A DNA stretch of 64,000 nt from Pinibacter soli (GTDB taxonomy: Bacteria; Bacteroidota; Bacteroidia; Chitinophagales; Chitinophagaceae). The stretch lies in contig NZ_JASBRG010000005.1 in NCBI RefSeq assembly GCF_029961145.1, positions 124,001-188,000 on the forward strand. Reading direction: 5' to 3'. Made by a program: the position numbers and the translations under genes. Positions 43,062 to 52,009 of the stretch are shown in pieces. The notes beneath the pieces are model-generated. The model was not told where the DNA came from, searched no databases, and saw only the letters and a program-made list of their open reading frames with translations. How positions within the stretch are numbered: position 1 is the first letter of the stretch; each line of letters begins with the position of its first letter.

Positions 43062-43805
43062 ATGATCAAAAATGTTTTGTTTGCTCTTTGCGTTCTTGCA
43101 GTCACGCTAAGTTGTGCCGCTCCTCATGCTACTGCGAAAAAGAAATACAGCGTACTGATATATTCGAAAACAGCCGGTTACCATCATGCTTCAATTGCAG
43201 CAGGTATAAAGGCGATACAAAAGCTGGGAACAGAAAACAACTTTGCTGTAGATAGCACTACAGACAGCACCTATTTTACTCCTCAAAATCTAAAAAAATA
43301 CAACGCCATTATTTTCCTCAGCACTACCATGAATGTATTGGATATTAATGGACAGGCGGCGTTTGAAAAATATATTCAATCCGGTGGAGGTTATGTTGGT
43401 GTACATGCCGCAAGCGACACAGAATATGATTGGCCATGGTACAACAAATTGGTTGGTGCTCAGTTTAAGAGTCACCCGAAACAACAGGAAGCAGTTTTGC
43501 ATGTGGTCGACACAACTTTTATTGCGACCAAACATTTGCCCAGCGTATGGAAAAGATGGGACGAATGGTACAATTTCAAAAACCTTATGGTCGACAGCAC
43601 CTACCATGTTTTAATCACAATTGACGAAAGCAGCTATAAAGGCGGCGAAAATGGCGACTTTCACCCAATGGCCTGGTATCACAATTTCGATGGCGGAAGA
43701 GCATTCTACACGGAACTCGGCCACACAGATGAGTCTTATGCGGACCCATTGTTCCTGAACCACCTACTAGGCGGCATTAACTATGCAATTGGGAAAAAGC
43801 CGTAG
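43062..43805 (+). CDS. ThuA-domain protein, exported
   Basis: 247 residues with a signal peptide (MIKNVLFALCVLAVTLSCAAP, possibly a lipoprotein at Cys18). The ThuA-like domain, related to class I glutamine amidotransferases, is visible: VLIYSKTAGYHHASIAAGIKAI, IIFLSTTMNVLDINGQAAFEKYIQSGGGYVGVHAASDTEYDW (family blocks), HPMAWYHNFDGGRAFYTELGH. ThuA was described in trehalose catabolism through 3-keto-trehalose, which fits the neighbouring genes. It is single, divergent from the Gfo/Idh gene and ends in a small hairpin. Confidence 0.92.
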   Translation: MIKNVLFALCVLAVTLSCAAPHATAKKKYSVLIYSKTAGYHHASIAAGIKAIQKLGTENNFAVDSTTDSTYFTPQNLKKYNAIIFLSTTMNVLDINGQAAFEKYIQSGGGYVGVHAASDTEYDWPWYNKLVGAQFKSHPKQQEAVLHVVDTTFIATKHLPSVWKRWDEWYNFKNLMVDSTYHVLITIDESSYKGGENGDFHPMAWYHNFDGGRAFYTELGHTDESYADPLFLNHLLGGINYAIGKKP

Positions 43806-43812
43806 GCTTTTT
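43794..43812 (+). terminator. Terminator overlapping the thuA-type stop codon
   Basis: Arms AAAAAGCC (43794-43801) and GGCTTTTT (43805-43812) with a 3-nt loop end in a T-run. The TAG stop lies at the loop. Confidence 0.6.
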
Positions 43813-43815
43813 AAT

Positions 43816-43955
43816 TTGAAAATTTGAAAATGTGGGAATTTGAAAATGCTTTTAGCGCATCGGTGCTTATTTATCATTGACAACTTTAAGCATCGATAGC
43901 TATAAATGACCAATCATCAACTTTTAGCATTTTCAAATTTTCAAATTTTCAGATT
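43816..43955. repeat. Inverted TTTGAAAA/TTTTCAAA arms
   Basis: Arms 43816-43850 and 43927-43955 are reverse complements of TTTGAAAAT words between thuA-type and response-regulator genes. Confidence 0.55.
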
Positions 43956-43985
43956 GAATTCAGAATTTCAAATCATCTTAGTTGC

Positions 43986-44666
43986 ATGAAGATCCTGATC
44001 ATAGAAGACGAAAAGGCTTTAGCCAACAGCATTGCCACTTACCTGGGCAATGACAACTATGTTTGCGAACTGGCACCTTCATTTGATGTTGCGCTGGAAA
44101 AAACATCGCTGTATGATTATGCCTGCATTATACTCGACATCACTTTGCCTGATGGAAATGGTCTGGAAATTCTAAAGCATCTGAAAAAACAAAACAAGAC
44201 GGACGGTGTGTTGATCATTTCTGCAAAAAACTCGCTCGACGATAAGGTGCAAGGGTTAAGAACGGGCGCAGACGATTATCTCAGCAAACCATTTCATTTA
44301 CCGGAGCTGGCAGCACGCGTAGAGGCTATTATCCGCCGCAAATCTTTTTCCGGACAAAACATCATCGAGTTTGATGAAATTTCTGTGGACCTCGATGCCA
44401 AGCAGGTTTCCGTAAACAATAAAAACATCGATCTTACACGCAAAGAGTATGATCTGTTGATATATTTTATGGCCAACAAAAACAAAGTGATCAGCAAAGG
44501 CGCAATTGCCGAACACCTGTGGGGCGACAATATGGATATCGCGGATAACTACGACTTCATCTATGCGCACATTAAAAATTTGCGTAAAAAATTATTGCAG
44601 GCCGATTGCCCGGACTATATTCAATCGGTATATGGAATGGGTTATAAATTCGGCATTCCCAAATAG
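43986..44666 (+). CDS. OmpR-family response regulator
   Basis: 226 residues. The receiver domain (1-120) has acidic residues in IIEDEK, phospho-acceptor Asp51 in CIILDITLPDG and Lys101 in LSKPF. The C-terminal winged helix has LTRKEYDLLIYFM, RKVISKGAIAEHLWGD-type (KNKVISKGAIAEHLWGD) and DFIYAHIKNLRKKL with YGMGYKF. It is the first gene of a two-gene operon with its kinase, 8 bp away. The target genes are not evident from the neighbours. Confidence 0.96.
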   Translation: MKILIIEDEKALANSIATYLGNDNYVCELAPSFDVALEKTSLYDYACIILDITLPDGNGLEILKHLKKQNKTDGVLIISAKNSLDDKVQGLRTGADDYLSKPFHLPELAARVEAIIRRKSFSGQNIIEFDEISVDLDAKQVSVNNKNIDLTRKEYDLLIYFMANKNKVISKGAIAEHLWGDNMDIADNYDFIYAHIKNLRKKLLQADCPDYIQSVYGMGYKFGIPK

Positions 44667-44674
44667 GCGGAAAC

Positions 44675-45925
44675 ATGAAACTGTTTACAAAATACTCCCG
44701 CATCAATCTGCTCATAACAGTAGCAATCTTTATACTGGCCAGTATTGCATACGCTTTTCTGTTGCGATATGTAATGATCGAATTTGTAAACGACAACCTC
44801 AAGATCGAACAAAGGGAAATAGAAACTTTCGTCAGCAGATACAATAAGCTTCCGGAAATAATTCACGTTCAGGAACAAGAGGTTAGTTATGCGCCTGTTG
44901 CCGGTCCAATGCCTAAGCATAAATTCACCTCTATAAGACTGTGGGAGCCAGATGAAAAAAAGCTCGAGCTTTTCAGGCAAATAACTTTTACCGTGCAGGT
45001 TAGCGGCCAATGGTACCTGGCCAAAGTAGCGATTTCAATGGAAGATATGGGCGATATGATACGTCTCATTCTGGTAATCACTATTGTTACTATTTTGCTA
45101 ATATTGATGATGACAGCACTTATCAATCGCGTGGTTTTAAAACACCTGTGGAAACCTTTTTACGAGACGCTTGCAACTATCAATAACTTTCAACTAGGCA
45201 ATAAAAATAAAATACAACTTTCGCAAACCAACATTGATGAGTTTGATCTCATGAACAAAACGCTTGATGAGTCGCTCAATAAAGCAGAGAATGATTATTT
45301 GTTGCTAAAGGAATTTACAGCAAATGCTTCACACGAATTGCAAACACCGCTTGCGATCGTAAGATCCAAAATGGATATTTTGATTCAGGATGAAAACCTT
45401 TCTGAATCACAAAGTAAAGCGGCACAAAGTGCCTACGATGCTATTCAACGAATGGCAAAGCTTAACCAATCGCTGCTACTATTAGCAAAGATTGAAAACA
45501 AGCAATTTGAGGATGTTGCCATAATAAACCTGAAAGAAAAGATTAAAACAAAACTGGATGATTTTTTTGAATTGTGGCAGAGCAAACATCTAACGATCAA
45601 AAAAGACCTCAGCGATTGTGAGATACAAATGAACCCGTTGCTGATAGAAATAATGCTGAATAATTTACTGAGTAATGCTACAAAACACAACATTCAAGAC
45701 GGGCAAATCTCAATCACCTTAACGGCAAAAAAGCTGATCATTGCAAACACAAACGACGCTCCTGAGCTTGATGAAAAGCAACTGTTCACCAGGTTTTATA
45801 AAAATTCCGTTACAAGCGACAATGGCCTTGGATTATGTATAGCAAAACAAATCTGTGACCTTAATGGGTTTGTACTGAGCTACCATTACCAAAACTATCA
45901 ACACACATTTTCAATTGATTTCTAG
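44675..45925 (+). CDS. Sensor histidine kinase
   Basis: 416 residues: membrane helix 1 at about 11-33, a periplasmic part of about 95 residues, and helix 2 at about 129-150. The HisKA domain follows, with H-box TANASHELQTPLAIV (His220), and the catalytic domain has IMLNNLLSNATKHN (N-box) and DNGLGLCIAKQIC (G-box). The catalytic part is short. Its partner is the regulator encoded 8 bp upstream. The signal sensed is unknown. Confidence 0.95.
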   Translation: MKLFTKYSRINLLITVAIFILASIAYAFLLRYVMIEFVNDNLKIEQREIETFVSRYNKLPEIIHVQEQEVSYAPVAGPMPKHKFTSIRLWEPDEKKLELFRQITFTVQVSGQWYLAKVAISMEDMGDMIRLILVITIVTILLILMMTALINRVVLKHLWKPFYETLATINNFQLGNKNKIQLSQTNIDEFDLMNKTLDESLNKAENDYLLLKEFTANASHELQTPLAIVRSKMDILIQDENLSESQSKAAQSAYDAIQRMAKLNQSLLLLAKIENKQFEDVAIINLKEKIKTKLDDFFELWQSKHLTIKKDLSDCEIQMNPLLIEIMLNNLLSNATKHNIQDGQISITLTAKKLIIANTNDAPELDEKQLFTRFYKNSVTSDNGLGLCIAKQICDLNGFVLSYHYQNYQHTFSIDF

Positions 45926-46085
45926 GAAAAAAGAAGGATAAGGAAAAATCGTTTTTTGTTGTGCCAGGCGAAAGAACAAGCAGAAATTGCCTGCTCTCCG
46001 CTGGGCTTCATAATTTTAAGGCAATGCAAACTTATAGAGTCTGTGAGACGTCAATATTAAGCCCATGAGAAGAAATCATTAAATA

Positions 46086-46409
46086 TTAAATCAAATTGCT
46101 GGTTATAAAAGAATTCACTTTGTCACGAAAAGTTTCTCCAACCGGAAAACATTGTTGTTTATTAATACAGACCTCATTTTTGCTAAGCAGGTTGATTCTG
46201 TCAACGTTTACGATAAAGGACTTGTGAATGCGGATAAACTGATCACCGGCCAAGAGGTCTTCGAGATCTTTCATATTTGCAAGCGACATAAACATATTCT
46301 CCAGCGTGTGGATCTTCACGTAGTTTCTGCAACCTTCAATAAACACAATTTCACTGAAGTTTACCTTATGCATCATTGAATTGTGGCGTACAAAAAAATA
46401 GTTCTTCAT
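46086..46409 (-). CDS. Stand-alone LytTR-type DNA-binding protein
   Basis: 107 residues consisting almost entirely of a LytTR domain: FFVRHNSMMHKVNFSEIVFIEGCRNYVKIH, NMKDLEDLLAGDQFIRIHKSFIVNVDRI, and CFPVGETFRDKVNSF (as separate blocks). No receiver or membrane domain is attached, so its control is not obvious. It might be regulated by synthesis or by partner protein. It is monocistronic and faces the preceding two-component system. Target genes are unknown. Confidence 0.9.
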   Translation of the reverse strand: MKNYFFVRHNSMMHKVNFSEIVFIEGCRNYVKIHTLENMFMSLANMKDLEDLLAGDQFIRIHKSFIVNVDRINLLSKNEVCINKQQCFPVGETFRDKVNSFITSNLI

Positions 46410-46634
46410 AACCGGTTATTTTCTCTATATGCGAATTTGGGATTTTGTAAATAAAGGTGACTTCCGGTCACCGCCACCTATTAACCGTCTGTCATTAAAT
46501 CCGTCCATTTTTTCTATAGACTAATTGGAGAGAGAGTGATAAGTTGTTAGTTATTTATCAATTAGGCTTTATAATTAGCCATTCATTATTATTTCCACTT
46601 GGTTTCCTTTCCCCTTTTCTAATTCCTGATTCCT

Positions 46635-47093
46635 CTAAAGCCCATGCATACTCTTAAACGCATCCTCCAATTCCTTCGTAAGCGCCTTCACTTCTTCGGG
46701 CCTGCCGAGCCAGGAAGCGGGTGTGATTTGCAGCAGTGCTATTTTCCATTCATCACCCTTTTTAACCGTCACAATGGATTGAATAGTGTTTAGGTCAGGA
46801 TTCATTTCTGCGCCGTATTCAGGCATGATACCGGCAACCGCACGAAGCAGCGCTGTACTATCCGATAAAAATCTCACCTCGCGTATGAGGTACACAAACG
46901 GGTTGCTCTTATAGTTTTTGAATATGTCGCTTAAACGTGCATTAATGTTTTCACTGCCATTTTCCTGGGTACCATCAAAACCAACAATGCTACCGTCATC
47001 TGCAAACAAGGAAGACATTTTATCTCCGGACCGCATATTCCAAAACGCGATCAACTGTTCGTACAGTTTTCTCATTTTAAGTTCTTCGTTCAT
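46635..47093 (-). CDS. SgcJ/EcaC-type SnoaL-like protein
   Basis: 152 residues of a small alpha+beta barrel (NTF2-like). Blocks: LYEQLIAFWNMRSGDKMSSLFADDGSIVGFDG, IFKNYKSNPFVYLIREVRFL, and LLRAVAGIMPE then DLNTIQSIVTVKKGDEWKIALLQITPA. Members occur as DUF4440 or SgcJ/EcaC-type proteins with unclear substrates. Stop codon is followed by AATTCCT repeats. The reaction is not known. Confidence 0.85.
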   Translation of the reverse strand: MNEELKMRKLYEQLIAFWNMRSGDKMSSLFADDGSIVGFDGTQENGSENINARLSDIFKNYKSNPFVYLIREVRFLSDSTALLRAVAGIMPEYGAEMNPDLNTIQSIVTVKKGDEWKIALLQITPASWLGRPEEVKALTKELEDAFKSMHGL

Positions 47094-47156
47094 TGAGATA
47101 TGTTTTTATAGGTGTAAAGCATTCCTAATTCCTAATTCCTAATTCCTAATTTCTCC

Positions 47157-47642
47157 CTACATTATCATTTTGCTTCTTCGCTCCATCAAAATTGTATTTC
47201 TCCAAAGGTCATCCATTTTGCCAATTTTTTCCCTGTACCCCACTTCTCTGAAACCTGCGTAGGCATGCAGTTTCCGGCTGGCAATATTTTCCGGAAAGAT
47301 ACTCGCCTGCAAAGTCCACACGTTATTTTCTTCGCTTAAATTTATCAGTTCAAGCAACAGCTTTTTTCCAATTCCTTTACCACGCTTATCGTCGCGCACA
47401 TACACACTTACCTCGCACACACCTACGTACACAGCACGTGACGAAGCGGCTGAAAGCGCGGCCCAGCCAACTATAACGCTATCTTCCAATGCTACGATGC
47501 GACAATCCTTGGAAAATTTCACGTCCCAGATTTCCCAGTTGGGCGCCATGTTTTCAAACGTTGCTTCTCTCGTATCGATGCCTTGCTGATAGATTTCTTT
47601 TACAGCAGCAAAATCGTGTTTATCAAATTGCCTGATAATCAT
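47157..47642 (-). CDS. GNAT acetyltransferase (phosphinothricin-acetyltransferase-like)
   Basis: 161 residues in the GNAT fold: IRQFDKHDFAAVKEIYQQGIDTREATFE, then VYVRDDKRGKGIGKKLL (the acetyl-CoA loop, RxxGxGxxL-like), and a C-terminal HAYAGFREVGYREKIGKMDDLWRN. This pattern is that of the PAT/Bar-like group acting on amino groups of small molecules. Substrate is unknown. Independent unit on the minus strand. Confidence 0.92.
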   Translation of the reverse strand: MIIRQFDKHDFAAVKEIYQQGIDTREATFENMAPNWEIWDVKFSKDCRIVALEDSVIVGWAALSAASSRAVYVGVCEVSVYVRDDKRGKGIGKKLLLELINLSEENNVWTLQASIFPENIASRKLHAYAGFREVGYREKIGKMDDLWRNTILMERRSKMIM

Positions 47643-47738
47643 ATACTATTTATGTCTTTTAAAAAAGTCTACAATCATTCCATCAGTCAAAATCAACAAT
47701 TCAAGCCAAATGTGATAGTTAGGCATTCGCAACCTTTT

Positions 47739-47746
47739 TACCTTTG
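47739..47746 (+). promoter_or_regulatory. -7 box before the VOC-family gene
   Basis: TACCTTTG is a full TAnnTTTG match, 18 nt before the ATG at 47765. The TTTG partner 19 nt upstream is not seen. It argues that the in-frame TTG at 47744 is not the start. Confidence 0.4.
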
Positions 47747-47764
47747 TACTGTAATATTATTTGT

Positions 47765-48436
47765 ATGAAAATAACAGCACTTGAACTGCATTGCGAAAGC
47801 ATTGCTTCTACATTGGATTTTTATAAAAACACTATAGGTCTTCCTGTTCTTTACAACAATGAGCAAAAGGTTGTGTTTGCAGCGGGTAGCACTAAACTCG
47901 TTTTTCGCAAATCATTTGATGACAAACCTGTCTATCATTTTGCCTTTAACATTCCCGGCAACAAATTTGAAGAGGCATTTCTTTGGGCGTCCTCTAAATT
48001 TACACTTTTCAATATAACTCCGCAAACGACCATCGCAAATTTTACCAGCTGGAACGCAAAGGCTTTTTACTTTCTCGATAACAATCAAAACATTATAGAG
48101 TTCATTGCTCGGTATGATTTGCGTGCAACTTCCAACAAACCTTTTAGCGGACAGACCATTTTATCAGTGAGCGAAATCGGATTGGTGGTGGAAAATGTGG
48201 AGGCATTTTGCGATACAATTATAGAAGATTTTGGCCTTGATTATTTTGCAAAACAAGCACCGCAAACAGATTTCGCACCGCTTGGCAATGACGAAGGTTT
48301 GTTAATTGTTGTGGGAAATAATCGTAAATGGTACCCAACAGACGTCTGTTCAAATCTTTTTTACACTAAGGTTGAATTTGAACAAAACGGCCAGTTCGCA
48401 GAATTTGAAATCAATATGGAAGGAGCTCTCTGCTAA
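47765..48436 (+). CDS. VOC/glyoxalase-family protein
   Basis: 223 residues from the ATG at 47765 (MKITALELHCESIASTLDFYKNTIGL), with a -7 box just upstream. It has two VOC repeats: the first with LDFYKNTIGLPVLY and AFYFLDNNQNIIEFIARYD, the second with VSEIGLVVENVEAFCDTIIEDFGLDYF. The His/Glu ligands of a metal centre could be present (ELHC, EFIA). The reaction is unknown. It is followed by a convergent DinB-family gene after 8 bp. Confidence 0.85.
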   Translation: MKITALELHCESIASTLDFYKNTIGLPVLYNNEQKVVFAAGSTKLVFRKSFDDKPVYHFAFNIPGNKFEEAFLWASSKFTLFNITPQTTIANFTSWNAKAFYFLDNNQNIIEFIARYDLRATSNKPFSGQTILSVSEIGLVVENVEAFCDTIIEDFGLDYFAKQAPQTDFAPLGNDEGLLIVVGNNRKWYPTDVCSNLFYTKVEFEQNGQFAEFEINMEGALC

Positions 48437-48444
48437 AAGATTCT

Positions 48445-48915
48445 TTATTCAATGATGGTATTTGCCAGTTGAAAAATGGTAAACATGTGATGTGCTTCAT
48501 GCAACAGAAAAAACTCCGTCCACTGCACAATGGTTAACCTCCCGAATTTTTTGTGAATACCCACCCGTGCCAGCTTTTCATCGGGTAATGATGTAATGAG
48601 ATGAAGAATCGCCTGCCTGTCTTTCTGCAGAGCATTCATCAGTCGTTCGCTATCCCATTTTTTCCATTCTTCAAATTCCGGATCGTTGTCTGCCACATAA
48701 GCTTCAAATATTGGTTCCGGTTGCGTAAGCATAATGTGAATGCGGTCTATGAAAACAGGCTGATATTTTACGAGATGAACGATATTTTCGTGAATAGACC
48801 ATTTCCCGGCTCTTATTTCTTTTTTCAGTTTTGCTTCGTTTGCAGAAGCAACAATTGAAGCAATTGCTTCATGCTGGTTTGCCAGCCGGCTGACCAAAGC
48901 GGGGTATAATTTCAT
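48445..48915 (-). CDS. DinB-family protein
   Basis: 156 residues forming a four-helix bundle. The putative metal-binding histidines lie in SIHENIVHLVKYQ and FFLLHEAHHMFTI, both typical of DinB/YfiT-type proteins. In between is DRIHIMLTQPEPIFEAYV. These are metal-dependent hydrolases or thiol transferases with mostly unknown substrates. The convergent neighbour is the VOC gene. Confidence 0.9.
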   Translation of the reverse strand: MKLYPALVSRLANQHEAIASIVASANEAKLKKEIRAGKWSIHENIVHLVKYQPVFIDRIHIMLTQPEPIFEAYVADNDPEFEEWKKWDSERLMNALQKDRQAILHLITSLPDEKLARVGIHKKFGRLTIVQWTEFFLLHEAHHMFTIFQLANTIIE

Positions 48916-48989
48916 AATTACAAATCTAATTATTACAATTGTAAGATGCCAGCCGAATCTACGGCTCTGTAATTCTCGTAAATCGTTGT

Positions 48990-49736
48990 ATGAAAAAGCT
49001 TCATTTCCTATTGACGATCAAATTACTAGCAACTTTGTTGCTTGTGCCGGTACCATTTGCCTGCACAAAAAGCGGTACTGTACATGTTCCGCTAAACAAT
49101 CCGCCGACTGGCACGACTGATACAACAAACCACTCCCGATATAGTTTTCTGGCGCTCGGAGATTCTTACACTATAGGTCAATCTGTAACCGAGCAGGAAA
49201 GATTTCCTGCACAAACGGTGAAGCGACTTGAGCAAACAGGCAAATATTTTGATGCCATTAAATACGTAGCAACTACGGGCTGGACCACCATCGACCTGGC
49301 TGCTGCAATTGGCACACAACAACTCTCTGCAAAATATTCTGTCGTTACATTATTGATCGGCGTGAACGATCAATACCAGGGACTTGATGCCGATGGTTAT
49401 CGCAAAAGATTTACACAGTTATTGTCAACAAGCATTTCATTTACAAGCGATGCGCAACATGTTTTTGTATTGTCTATTCCAGACTACAGTGTTACTCCTT
49501 TTGCGTCGCACACCGGCGACACAACACGCATACGTACACAGATCGATCAATTCAACAGCATTAATAAAGAAATTTCGTTAAGGAGCGGCGTGAACTACCT
49601 GGACATCACACCATCCACAAGACTCGCCTTAAACGACCCTTCCTTAATTGCGAATGATGGCCTTCACCCTTCGGGAAAATTATATGGCAAATGGGTGGAA
49701 ATTTTGTTTCCTGTTATGAATGATGTTTTGAAGTGA
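48990..49736 (+). CDS. SGNH/GDSL-family lipoprotein hydrolase
   Basis: 248 residues with a lipoprotein signal (LVPVPFAC, Cys25). Block I is FLALGDSYTIG (nucleophile Ser), block III is VVTLLIGVNDQYQG, and block V is LIANDGLHPSGKLYGKW with catalytic Asp/His. This is a surface or periplasmic esterase, perhaps of acetylated sugars or lipids. The substrate is not known. Monocistronic; a GATGTACG / GTACATCG inverted pair lies in the downstream gap. Confidence 0.92.
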   Translation: MKKLHFLLTIKLLATLLLVPVPFACTKSGTVHVPLNNPPTGTTDTTNHSRYSFLALGDSYTIGQSVTEQERFPAQTVKRLEQTGKYFDAIKYVATTGWTTIDLAAAIGTQQLSAKYSVVTLLIGVNDQYQGLDADGYRKRFTQLLSTSISFTSDAQHVFVLSIPDYSVTPFASHTGDTTRIRTQIDQFNSINKEISLRSGVNYLDITPSTRLALNDPSLIANDGLHPSGKLYGKWVEILFPVMNDVLK

Positions 49737-49856
49737 GGTGTGATGTACGATAGCCATCCGGATGCACCATTCAATTGAATCTCGCACACTGTACATCGCC
49801 CACGGCGCTAAAGCAATTAAAAGAAATAAACTAACTTCCCTATTCAATCTCCCAAA

Positions 49857-50534
49857 ATGTCTGATCAAAAAGAATTAGAAAAAGAACTAGCCGCAAAGGA
49901 AGCTGTGAAATCTGTTAAGCAAAGTCAGATTGTTGGATTGGGCACGGGTTCTACAGCAAAGTATGTAATAATTGAGCTTGGCAAAATGGTGAAGGATGGC
50001 TTGAAAATTCAATGCATTCCCACATCAACCAAAACTGCTGAGCTTGCGACATCTTATAACATTCCACTGATTGATATTAACACCGTCAATCACATTGACG
50101 TGACCATCGACGGCGCAGATGAATTTACAAAAGAGAAAATGTTGATCAAAGGTGGCGGTGGCGCACTGCTGAGAGAAAAGATCGTCGCCTCACTTACTAA
50201 AGAAGAAATCATTATTGCCGATGCCAGCAAGAAGGTTGATAAGCTGGGCAAATTCACATTGCCAATAGAAGTCATTCCGTTTGCCTTAAACTACGTACAG
50301 CATCAGATTGTTTCACTGCAAGGCAAAGGCAAACTGCGCATGAATAATAACAAACCTTTCCTTACCGATCAGCAGAACTACATTATAGATTCTGATTTCG
50401 GCTTAATAGACAATCCTCGTGTATTGGCGGAAAAACTCAATCAAATTGAAGGTCTGGTAGCACATGGATTGTTCATTGGCCTCGCGGCGAGGGTTATTAT
50501 GGGAGTTGGAGATAGCGTTCAAGTTTTTAATTAA
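49857..50534 (+). CDS. rpiA: Ribose-5-phosphate isomerase A
   Basis: 225 residues. Conserved blocks: IVGLGTGSTAKYVIIELG, CIPTSTKTAELA, IDVTIDGADEFTKEKMLIKGGGGALLREKIVA (in parts, with catalytic Asp/Glu), and GLFIGLAARVIMG near the C-terminus. It interconverts ribose 5-phosphate and ribulose 5-phosphate in the pentose phosphate pathway. The stop TAA falls in an AATTAAGAATT repeat leading to a MITE-like element. Confidence 0.96.
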   Translation: MSDQKELEKELAAKEAVKSVKQSQIVGLGTGSTAKYVIIELGKMVKDGLKIQCIPTSTKTAELATSYNIPLIDINTVNHIDVTIDGADEFTKEKMLIKGGGGALLREKIVASLTKEEIIIADASKKVDKLGKFTLPIEVIPFALNYVQHQIVSLQGKGKLRMNNNKPFLTDQQNYIIDSDFGLIDNPRVLAEKLNQIEGLVAHGLFIGLAARVIMGVGDSVQVFN

Positions 50535-50543
50535 GAATTAAGA

Positions 50544-50750
50544 ATTCAATGTCGTTTAGTTAAGGGGTTTGAAAAAGCAAAAGCATCTCGCTTGTCATCC
50601 CGAGGAACGAGGGATCTGGGCCTAACACTACCGAACACTATGCGTAAACAATCACGCAGATCCCTCCTTCGTCGGGATGACAAGCAGTCTTTCTTTGCTG
50701 GACATAGCAACCAAGTAATTGAAAAGTTGCCTAACTAAACGACATTGAAT
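50544..50750 (+). mobile_element. MITE-like element (copy C)
   Basis: 207 bp with terminal inverted ends ATTCAATGTCGTTTAGTTAA (50544) and CTAACTAAACGACATTGAAT (50731-50750). The inner arms include CTTGTCATCCCGAGG (50590) and CCTCCTTCGTCGGGATGACA (50662). No coding capacity. The surrounding gap (50535-50909) otherwise holds only AATTAAG and AATTCCT repeat arms. Confidence 0.85.
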
Positions 50751-50909
50751 TAAGAATTAAGAATTGTCTAGGTGCATCGGTACCAGCAATCATTGGCTTT
50801 CCCGAGTGCAAAGAATATATTCAAACAAACGAAAGGCTTCGATAAACTCTGCTTGAGTCAATCGAAGCCTTTACACTATCGGACATTTCTAATTCCTAAT
50901 TTCTAACTT

Positions 50910-51995
50910 CTAATTCCTAATTGACTGCAAGTCGTTCCCCGCAATCTCCTCCCACTTATACAAATGAAACGTTCTGTCGTTGCTCATTACAACAAATAAG
51001 CCTTTGGGGAAATTGGGCCCGAGAGGAGTGGAAATTGTTTCTGATCCATCGCTTTGCGTGGCGGCAACGTTTACAACTTTCAATAATTTATGATTGAAAG
51101 GATTGCTGGCATCCCCTTCCCTACTGAAAATCTGGAAACGGTTTGCACCCTGATCGGAAACTAAAATATAACCTGTAGAATCTGTAAGCTGGTAAATGGA
51201 AATACCTTCATGGTCTTCTTTGAAGCCTTCTGTTCCGAAGATGGAAAGTTGTTTGTTCCCTTTTACTGCATCGGCATAATATTGTTTTACGCCAACACCT
51301 TCGTCGGAATAATAAACATAACCTAAGGCATCATCTACCATGATGGATTCAATTTCCTTTTTCTTACTGAAGCTTCCAAACTTGCGAACAAGTGTTGCTT
51401 TTACATTTCCCTTGCTATCATCTTCCAATAAATACTGGCCAATGTAACCTTCTGCCGGACCATTTTTGCGGCCAACGAAAGCATATATTTTTCCTTGTTT
51501 GTCGTGGTACATACCAATACCCATGAGGTCGCGGTATTCAGCTTCAGTATCGCCGACAAACATTTCCAAACCGCCATTGTCAATTGGTTTCATATCGGGC
51601 AAAGAAAACACGCGAAGCTTGTGCGTCATCCTTTCTGTCGTAACAGCTATATCAACAGGCTTTCCGTTTAATATCAAACCGTATTCAACATCAACATTGT
51701 TGGGGCGTTGTAAATTCTTCACCACCTTATCGTGCTGAATTTTTCCCTGCAGATCGAAGACATACAAGGCGCCGTCTTTGTCTTTGTCAGTTCCAATGAT
51801 CAGGCTCTTCGCAGGATCAGCGGGATTGATCCACACTGCAGGATCGTCCGTATCATATGTTACCGCTTCCGTTACAAATAAAGGCTTTGCCTGTGTTTCC
51901 GTTTCCGTTTTTTGTGCCGGCGCTTTGGGCTGAGCCTGGCAACCTGCAACCGCAACCAGTGCGGCTACAGTAATAATGCTCTTCATTTTACTCAT
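50910..51995 (-). CDS. 3-phytase, beta-propeller type (lipoprotein)
   Basis: 361 residues from the ATG at 51995 (MSKMKSIITVAALVAVAGC); a TTG further upstream is not needed. Lipobox VAGC. The catalytic propeller starts TYDTDDPAVWINPADPAKSLIIGTDK (conserved blocks), with further calcium/phosphate-contacting segments NNVDVEYG-like RPNNVDVEY, DLMGIGMY, DALGYVYYSDEGVGV and LVSDQGANRFQIF. It hydrolyses phytate to lower inositol phosphates at the surface or in the periplasm, releasing phosphate. It is the last gene of a TonB receptor-lipoprotein-phytase operon (14-bp gap to the lipoprotein gene). The C-terminal IRN and stop come from an AATTAGG repeat. Confidence 0.93.
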   Translation of the reverse strand: MSKMKSIITVAALVAVAGCQAQPKAPAQKTETETQAKPLFVTEAVTYDTDDPAVWINPADPAKSLIIGTDKDKDGALYVFDLQGKIQHDKVVKNLQRPNNVDVEYGLILNGKPVDIAVTTERMTHKLRVFSLPDMKPIDNGGLEMFVGDTEAEYRDLMGIGMYHDKQGKIYAFVGRKNGPAEGYIGQYLLEDDSKGNVKATLVRKFGSFSKKKEIESIMVDDALGYVYYSDEGVGVKQYYADAVKGNKQLSIFGTEGFKEDHEGISIYQLTDSTGYILVSDQGANRFQIFSREGDASNPFNHKLLKVVNVAATQSDGSETISTPLGPNFPKGLFVVMSNDRTFHLYKWEEIAGNDLQSIRN

Positions 51996-52009
51996 CTCAA
52001 TCAATCAAT

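Noticed and set aside
46456-46472. GGTGAC/GTCACC hairpin upstream of the LytTR gene
   Set aside because: Only six pairs, no U-tract and no conserved context. It is not distinguishable from chance.
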